Assembly (NCBI RefSeq): GCF_002233755.1
Contig: NZ_KZ268705.1
Span: 62,001-126,000, forward strand
Source of the DNA: Acinetobacter piscicola
GTDB lineage: Bacteria; Pseudomonadota; Gammaproteobacteria; Pseudomonadales; Moraxellaceae
Direction of reading: 5' to 3'
Length of the DNA stretch: 64,000 nt
Position numbers and translations under genes: made by a program. Numbering within the stretch: the first letter of the stretch is position 1; each line of letters starts with the position of its first letter. Of the stretch, positions 59,236-64,000 are shown one piece after another. The notes under the pieces are model-generated. The model searched no databases, had not been told where the DNA came from, and saw only the letters and a program-made list of their open reading frames with translations.

Positions 59236-60162
59236 TTAATATAAATAATTTTTTAATAATTTCAGTTCTTGAAATTTTAAAACTAAAAATTCAATTAACA
59301 ATTTTACTGCAGGTAAAAGTCCTCGTCTTGAAGTATAAACCAAGTGAATGAGCTCAGGCTTTGGCTCCCAATCGGGAATAACTTTCACCAATTTTCCAGT
59401 AGATAAATCATCTGCGACCATAAGTTCTGGTAACTTTGAAATACCTAAACCTTTTATCGTTGCAATACGTAATGCTTCCAAATCTGTGGTCGTTAAACGC
59501 GGTGTACATTTAAACTGATAACTTTGTCCCAATGTATCAAACAGATCCCAGCTATATTCTGGAGCAATGGATTCCATCATTAAAATAGGCCAATCTTGTA
59601 AATCTTTCAAACTACGTAGAGATAAACCATGACTTTCTTGTATAAGCTGGGGACTTGCAACGAGAAACTGCCGAGATGTTGCTAAACTTCTAACAATTAA
59701 ATCACAATCATCAAGAGGTATCGTGCGCACACGTACCGCAATATCATAACTTTGATGAACTAAATCGACTTTTTTATTGGTTGCTTCAATATGTAATTTA
59801 ACTTTAGGATATAAAATTAAGAACTCCGACAACATTTCCCCTAGTGTCACCTGCAATAAATTAGTTGGACAAGAAATTTTAACCGTACCACATGGTTCGG
59901 CACTCAAAACATGTATTGCCTCATCAGCTGCTTGCGCTTCTGCCAACATGGCAAGGCAATGTCGGTAATACACTTGACCCGCATCTGTCACAGTGACTTG
60001 TCGTGTATTTCGATTTAACAATTGTACTTCTAAACGTTTTTCAAGTACTGCTATGCGACGACTCAACAATGATTTTGTAGTCATTAACTCATGACTTGCT
60101 GCTGAAAACCCACCATACTCAACAACTTTTACAAAGTAATACAAATCATTCAAATCCTGCAT
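59236..60162 (-). CDS. LysR-family transcriptional regulator
   Basis: This is a 308-aa LysR regulator: N-terminal wHTH DLYYFVKVVEYGGFSAASHE followed by KSLLSRRIAVLEKRL and TRQVTVTDAG; the C-terminal substrate-binding domain has the type 2 periplasmic fold. AAGGAG lies eight bases before its ATG. It is divergent from the isochorismatase/ABM gene pair at 60625-61615, the likely target. Confidence 0.92.
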   Translation of the reverse strand: MQDLNDLYYFVKVVEYGGFSAASHELMTTKSLLSRRIAVLEKRLEVQLLNRNTRQVTVTDAGQVYYRHCLAMLAEAQAADEAIHVLSAEPCGTVKISCPTNLLQVTLGEMLSEFLILYPKVKLHIEATNKKVDLVHQSYDIAVRVRTIPLDDCDLIVRSLATSRQFLVASPQLIQESHGLSLRSLKDLQDWPILMMESIAPEYSWDLFDTLGQSYQFKCTPRLTTTDLEALRIATIKGLGISKLPELMVADDLSTGKLVKVIPDWEPKPELIHLVYTSRRGLLPAVKLLIEFLVLKFQELKLLKNYLY

Positions 60163-60624
60163 TCAGGTACTCCTTTTGTAGATCTTTATCCCTAATTTTT
60201 TTATTACTCTCACACCATTTGCGCTCTATTCTATTTTTAAATTTAATAAATACTCTATTTATAGCGAATAAACAAAATATATAGAAAAAAAAAGGATTTA
60301 CCAAATAAAAAAGACAAATTTTTAACATAAAAAAAACAAAAACAACTGATTTATGTGATTTTAATCACAGATAAAAAATTAACCATTTTTAGGATATTTA
60401 TGGGCTTAAACACTTAGTTGAAAATAAAGTTTTCTTAACGATAATGCAGTATAAAAACAACTGATTTAAGTCCTATTCATATCGTTATTTACAAAATCAA
60501 CACACGTTTGTTCAAATGGTTTTTTATAAAACAAACTGTCTCATATTTATATCTTGTCTATATTTTAATCGCCCGATATTCTGAAAAAGAGGACAATTAC
60601 CTCACCATTATTCGGAGTAGAAAA
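60163..60624. promoter_or_regulatory. Divergent LysR / isochorismatase promoter region
   Basis: About 460 AT-rich bases separate the divergent genes. A LysR T-N11-A site could not be assigned with confidence. Confidence 0.4.
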
Positions 60625-61266
60625 ATGACAAGTGAAGCTATTCGTGATCCAAAAAATGATATTTTATTAACCCCGCAAAATTCCGCATTTATCTGTATTG
60701 ATTACCAACCTGTTCAAGTTAACTCCATTGCCTCTATGGATCGTCAACTCATGGTGAACAATATTGTTGGCACAGCCAAAGCCGCGATTGTATATGGTCT
60801 TCCAATCATTCACTCTACTGTAAATGTCAAAACAGGTTTAAATAAACCACCTATTCCTCAACTCCGAAAAGTTTTAAAAGACTATCCAACTTATGACCGT
60901 ACCACCATCAACTCTTGGGAGGATGTAGAGTTCAAAGAAGCGGTTAAAGCAACAGGTCGTAAAAAATTAATTATGACTGCACTTTGGACAGAAGCTTGTC
61001 TAACGTTCCCTGCGATTGACGCATTAAATGAAGGTTATGAAGTCTATGTTGTTGTCGATGCTGTTGGTGGAACATCAGTCACTGCACATGAAGCTGCGCT
61101 ACGTCGTATTGAACAAGCTGGTGGTAAAATGATCAGTGTTGCTCAGTTATTCTGTGAGCTTCAACGTGACTGGAAACGCGCTGATACTGTGCCTCAGTTC
61201 ATGAATCTGTTTATTGAAACTGGCGGTACAGCAGGTCTTCAATTCGCCTCTGAAAGACCTGAATAA
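60625..61266 (+). CDS. Isochorismatase-family cysteine hydrolase (2)
   Basis: This is a 213-aa isochorismatase-like hydrolase with Asp in ICIDYQPVQV, Lys in ATGRKKLIMT and Cys in ALWTEACLTFPAIDALNEGY. I chose ATG 60625 with GGAG about eight bases upstream; the upstream in-frame ATG gives an unlikely basic/hydrophobic extension. The ABM monooxygenase gene follows after 46 bases with its own ribosome site; together with the LysR gene it forms a small catabolic or detoxification unit. Paralogue of 54126. Confidence 0.87.
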   Translation: MTSEAIRDPKNDILLTPQNSAFICIDYQPVQVNSIASMDRQLMVNNIVGTAKAAIVYGLPIIHSTVNVKTGLNKPPIPQLRKVLKDYPTYDRTTINSWEDVEFKEAVKATGRKKLIMTALWTEACLTFPAIDALNEGYEVYVVVDAVGGTSVTAHEAALRRIEQAGGKMISVAQLFCELQRDWKRADTVPQFMNLFIETGGTAGLQFASERPE

Positions 61267-61312
61267 AATATATTCTAGTCAATTTTATTCTACCTTTCAC
61301 AGGAGTGCTTAA

Positions 61313-61615
61313 ATGAGTGAACTATTTATTGTGGTTGGACTTAAAGCAAAAACAGGAAAGGAAGCAGAATTAAAACAAGATCTCATAGCAGTTGTAGAGC
61401 CCTCCCGTCGCGAAGATGGAAGTGTAACTTATGAACTGTTTGAAGATTTAGATGATCCAGGTTTATTTGTATTTTATGAACATTGGGCATCTGTTGAAGC
61501 CAGAGAACAGCATCATCATCACGGTCTACATATTCAACAATTCCAAGCAAATGGTATGCAAAATGTTGAAAGTGTACCCTTTTCACATATGCTCAAACGA
61601 TTAGTCAAAGCTTAG
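61313..61615 (+). CDS. Antibiotic biosynthesis monooxygenase (ABM)-domain protein
   Basis: This is a 100-aa ABM/YgiN-type protein, usually a small quinol monooxygenase. It has the dimer fold sequence FIVVGLKAKTGKEAEL, EPSRREDGSVTYELFED and FVFYEHWASVEAREQHHHH. AGGAG precedes ATG. It is downstream of the isochorismatase-like gene and ends at a strong terminator. Confidence 0.9.
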   Translation: MSELFIVVGLKAKTGKEAELKQDLIAVVEPSRREDGSVTYELFEDLDDPGLFVFYEHWASVEAREQHHHHGLHIQQFQANGMQNVESVPFSHMLKRLVKA

Positions 61616-61628
61616 TCGCAGAAATCAT

Positions 61629-61658
61629 AAAAAGCGCAGCACTCAGTCTGCGCTTTTC
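61629..61658 (+). terminator. Terminator of the isochorismatase/ABM operon
   Basis: AAAAGCGCAG and CTGCGCTTTT form a perfect 10-bp stem around eight bases. Confidence 0.92.
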
Positions 61659-61730
61659 ATTTGTCATGTTGTGATACTCTAAATATTCAATCTAAACAAA
61701 CTTGATCAAATACAATTGATTTTAAAGTGA

Positions 61731-62174
61731 TCAGACTCTTTCTAATGCAATTTTAGCCAATGCTCTTGCTGCAAAAAGTAAAAATACTTTCGTTGAATAA
61801 TCAATCGATTTACATACCACTTTTGGCAAACGAGCAGAATTATAACGTGTAGACCATGTCAGCAATGTTCCATTTTCAATAGGCTCAAATTGCATGCGAC
61901 CGCCTAAATGTTGAATTGGCAATGGCCACTTTAAAAAGAGATAATCCCAATAAAGTGGATATTGCAGATCGGTCACAACCTCTTTGAGTGAACCTCCAAC
62001 AAAGCGAATTTCACGAACTGCATTCTTACCATTTGAAGGAAACAAGTCTCCTTGCTTCAGCAATTTAGTATTTAAAACTAGCGGAATTTTTTGATAGCTT
62101 TCATGGTTAGTAAAAACATCGAACACTTGCTCAGGAGGAAGCTTAATTTTAAGTTGAATTTTAACTTCTGACAT
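61731..62174 (-). CDS. SRPBCC (START-like) family protein
   Basis: This is an about 147-aa protein of the polyketide cyclase/dehydrase-like SRPBCC fold: MSEVKIQLKIKLPPEQVFDV opens the fold and GSLKEVVTD and LLTWSTRY follow. It binds a hydrophobic ligand. Start ATG 62174 is preferred (GGATG upstream); ATG 62183 is possible. It is in a cluster with an alpha/beta hydrolase and a PF10118 protein. Confidence 0.8.
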   Translation of the reverse strand: MSEVKIQLKIKLPPEQVFDVFTNHESYQKIPLVLNTKLLKQGDLFPSNGKNAVREIRFVGGSLKEVVTDLQYPLYWDYLFLKWPLPIQHLGGRMQFEPIENGTLLTWSTRYNSARLPKVVCKSIDYSTKVFLLFAARALAKIALERV

Positions 62175-62197
62175 TTTTATCATCCATTTTCATCATT

Positions 62198-63106
62198 TTA
62201 AACAACACGAGCGCGTTTAAATTGTTGAACAAACTGGACAATTGAATCTGCAATTGCATATGGCTGACTCAATATTCCCCAATGCCCTGCAGCAATATCT
62301 GTTCGATGAAAATGAGCATCCACATTTTTTTCCAAACCAACTAAAAAATGCTGTGGCACAAAAGGATCATTGGTCATAGAGATGAGATGTACTGGGACAT
62401 TTGTTGTTCTAACTTTAGGGGAAATTAAGCTTTTGATTAAATTTTTACGATATAAGGCTAAGCCATTCACCCCGTTTCTCAGTTGATGCGGAGGAGAATC
62501 GACCTCTACTTTTTCTAAAATTGACAGTATTGAAGACCATCTTTTAGCTAATGCAGTTTTCCAACTTAATTCAGGAATCATCGGTAAATTAAAAAATGCC
62601 ATATAGCTCGATGAAAATAACTGTTTTACTGCAAGAAATTGTTGTCGAGGTTGCAGACTGCGTATTTGTTGATGAAACCACATTCCAACATGATCAAGGC
62701 TTGGTGCAAGTGTTGTATAACTTTGAATTTTCTCTTGAGTGCTTTGATCAAAAACAGCTTCCCATCCTTGCAATGCGCCCCAATCATGTCCAACTAAATG
62801 TACTTTTTGATTCGGACTTACAGCACGAATCACATGATCAAGATCGGCAATTAAATATTCAAAACGATAACCTTTACTTGAAAGAGGCGCGCTAGACAAA
62901 CCTGCTCCTCGCACATCATACGCCACCACATGATGGGTCAATGCTAGTTGATCTGCCAACGTGTTCCATACACTTGCATCATCAGGATAGCCATGAATTA
63001 AAATGATCGTTTGTAACTGCGGGGAACTTTTCCCCCATTCATAAATAGAGAGTTGAACATCATCAGCATCAATTATTCTTTGTATTTTTACTGGAAATTT
63101 ATTCAT
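62198..63106 (-). CDS. Alpha/beta hydrolase, epoxide hydrolase-like
   Basis: This is a 302-aa alpha/beta hydrolase. The oxyanion loop is LIHGYPDDASVW; VAYDVRGAGLSS; and the nucleophile elbow is VGHDWGAL, whose Asp is the nucleophile used by epoxide hydrolases and haloalkane dehalogenases. The base His is in AGHWGIL near the C-terminus. The start ATG 63106 is two bases after the upstream gene stop; an in-frame TTG further up is inside that gene. Confidence 0.87.
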   Translation of the reverse strand: MNKFPVKIQRIIDADDVQLSIYEWGKSSPQLQTIILIHGYPDDASVWNTLADQLALTHHVVAYDVRGAGLSSAPLSSKGYRFEYLIADLDHVIRAVSPNQKVHLVGHDWGALQGWEAVFDQSTQEKIQSYTTLAPSLDHVGMWFHQQIRSLQPRQQFLAVKQLFSSSYMAFFNLPMIPELSWKTALAKRWSSILSILEKVEVDSPPHQLRNGVNGLALYRKNLIKSLISPKVRTTNVPVHLISMTNDPFVPQHFLVGLEKNVDAHFHRTDIAAGHWGILSQPYAIADSIVQFVQQFKRARVV

Positions 63107-63107
63107 A

Positions 63108-64000
63108 TTAAGAAACCAATTTCTGTTCAAATGCTTTTACAGCAGCTGAGTTGTTAATGTAATCCAAGGCCATTTGGGTAGACGCTTCATAAATTGGATG
63201 GTAGTCAGGTTTAAAAAAACTACCTGAGGTTGTAATAAACCAAGATAAACTAGGAATTAGATTTTGCTTACTTGCAGCCGCCCATTCTTTCCAAAACCCG
63301 ATACCGATTAAACGTTTTTGTGATTTTGGCATTAACGGGTCAGTTGCGGCTAAATTCACAGTCCCTTTCACCATCAACGCAGTTATAGCAGGGATTACCA
63401 TCAACATAATAAAACAACGCATTGCATAGTTATCATTCGCCAAATATTGATATAAATCATAAGCGACTGCACGATGTTCTACTTCTTCCGCACAATGCCA
63501 TGTAAATAAATCACTGACTTCTGGGTTACATCCTTTTTCTTCCCAATGCGCATTTTCCAATACAAATTTACCCAATGCACAGGTGTAATGCTCTGCCGCA
63601 GCAACAATGCCAACACGTGCAACTAACCATTGTTTTTGCAAAAATTGAGGTAATTTCACACCAAAAGGTTTATCTGCCAAAGCATGATCAAAGAGTTGAA
63701 TAACTGTTTCATATTGTTTTTCAATATCTACACCATAACGTTTTAAATAGAGTTCGATCGACTCTTTATGCGCCTGAGCATGAATCGCTTCTTGACGGAT
63801 AAAAACTTGTACATCTGCTTTCAATTTTTCGTCATGAATAAAAGGCAATGCTTTATTAAACATACGGCAGAAAAAGTATTCGCCGCGAACTAAAGAAAAA
63901 CTAAAATGATTAATGGCATGACTAGATAAGGGAGATTGTGGAATCCAGTGTAAAGGTGTTTCAGTCCAATCAAAACTCACTTTACGTGGAAATAATGGCC
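63108..64000 (-). CDS. PF10118 metal-dependent hydrolase-like (5' end outside window)
   Basis: About 297 codons are visible. The frame stays open to the window edge, reading PRKVSFDW, so the N-terminus probably lies outside; the GTG at 63980 is likely internal. The conserved carboxylate/His pattern LVRGEYFFCRMFNKALPFI, RQEAIHAQAH, HYTCALGKF and HCAEEVEHRAVAYDLYQYL is that of the PF10118 ferritin-like 'metal-dependent hydrolases' found beside fatty-acid or short-chain dehydrogenase genes. The alpha/beta hydrolase gene follows at once on the same strand. Confidence 0.85.
   Translation of the reverse strand, partial: PLFPRKVSFDWTETPLHWIPQSPLSSHAINHFSFSLVRGEYFFCRMFNKALPFIHDEKLKADVQVFIRQEAIHAQAHKESIELYLKRYGVDIEKQYETVIQLFDHALADKPFGVKLPQFLQKQWLVARVGIVAAAEHYTCALGKFVLENAHWEEKGCNPEVSDLFTWHCAEEVEHRAVAYDLYQYLANDNYAMRCFIMLMVIPAITALMVKGTVNLAATDPLMPKSQKRLIGIGFWKEWAAASKQNLIPSLSWFITTSGSFFKPDYHPIYEASTQMALDYINNSAAVKAFEQKLVS

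Noticed and set aside
60146..60328. Short frame upstream of the LysR gene
   Set aside because: Low-complexity AT-rich translation, no ribosome site, overlaps the divergent promoter.

Overview
The window looks like a chromosomal segment of an Acinetobacter species. It is AT-rich, carries the pmrC-pmrA-pmrB (colistin resistance) cluster in the Acinetobacter order, and contains AmtB, IspA, PrpF, AroP and many small regulators typical of that genus. No rRNA or CRISPR array was seen. One tRNA gene, tRNA-Arg(CCU), is present at 22697-22772.

Bases 1-22700 are mostly core genome. They run from the 3' end of valS, through a membrane-protein/nucleotidase pair and a DUF559 nuclease gene set among C/G-rich hairpin repeats, to a J-domain-like protein, an ammonium transporter and a PAP2 phosphatase facing pmrCAB. 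An MFS permease, a phospholipid acyltransferase, a patatin lipoprotein, an NfeD/stomatin pair, ispA, a GGDEF-degenerate protein, prpF and aroP follow. Near-perfect PmrA-type boxes (HTTAAD-N5-HTTAAD) lie upstream of both pmrC and the PAP2 gene, suggesting one lipid A/envelope regulon at this locus.

Bases 22749-44708 are an integrative element of about 22 kb inserted in the 3' end of tRNA-Arg and bounded by a perfect 27-bp direct repeat. Its integrase sits next to the tRNA. It carries a two-gene defence-like operon (single-chain type ISP restriction-modification enzyme plus an OLD-type ATPase/Toprim nuclease) bracketed by 29-bp near-identical repeats. A recombination/regulation core follows (AlpA, an RDF-like protein, YqaJ exonuclease, DUF932), most genes having their own hairpin terminator, then three consecutive small lipoproteins. 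Next come a dense, highly structured non-coding segment (37107-37244), an uncharacterised 503-aa protein, a YfjJ/inovirus-Gp2 protein with an HUH-type HVH motif, a 766-aa protein that seems to be a divergent relative with a broken HUH motif (NLH), and a class II Fic protein. No phage structural or conjugation genes are visible, so it resembles a satellite or genomic island that may replicate by an HUH protein.

Bases 44709-64000 are accessory metabolic chromosome: an alcohol dehydrogenase/RidA/flavoprotein operon divergent from an HxlR regulator, an IS982 transposase remnant, an M28-like lipoprotein, two AraC regulators, pirin, two isochorismatase-family hydrolases, a GNAT, a DUF1275 protein, a large lipoprotein, a LysR regulator divergent from an isochorismatase/ABM monooxygenase pair, and an SRPBCC/alpha-beta hydrolase/PF10118 cluster running off the window edge.

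All family names come from motif reading and memory of the families; no database search was run.
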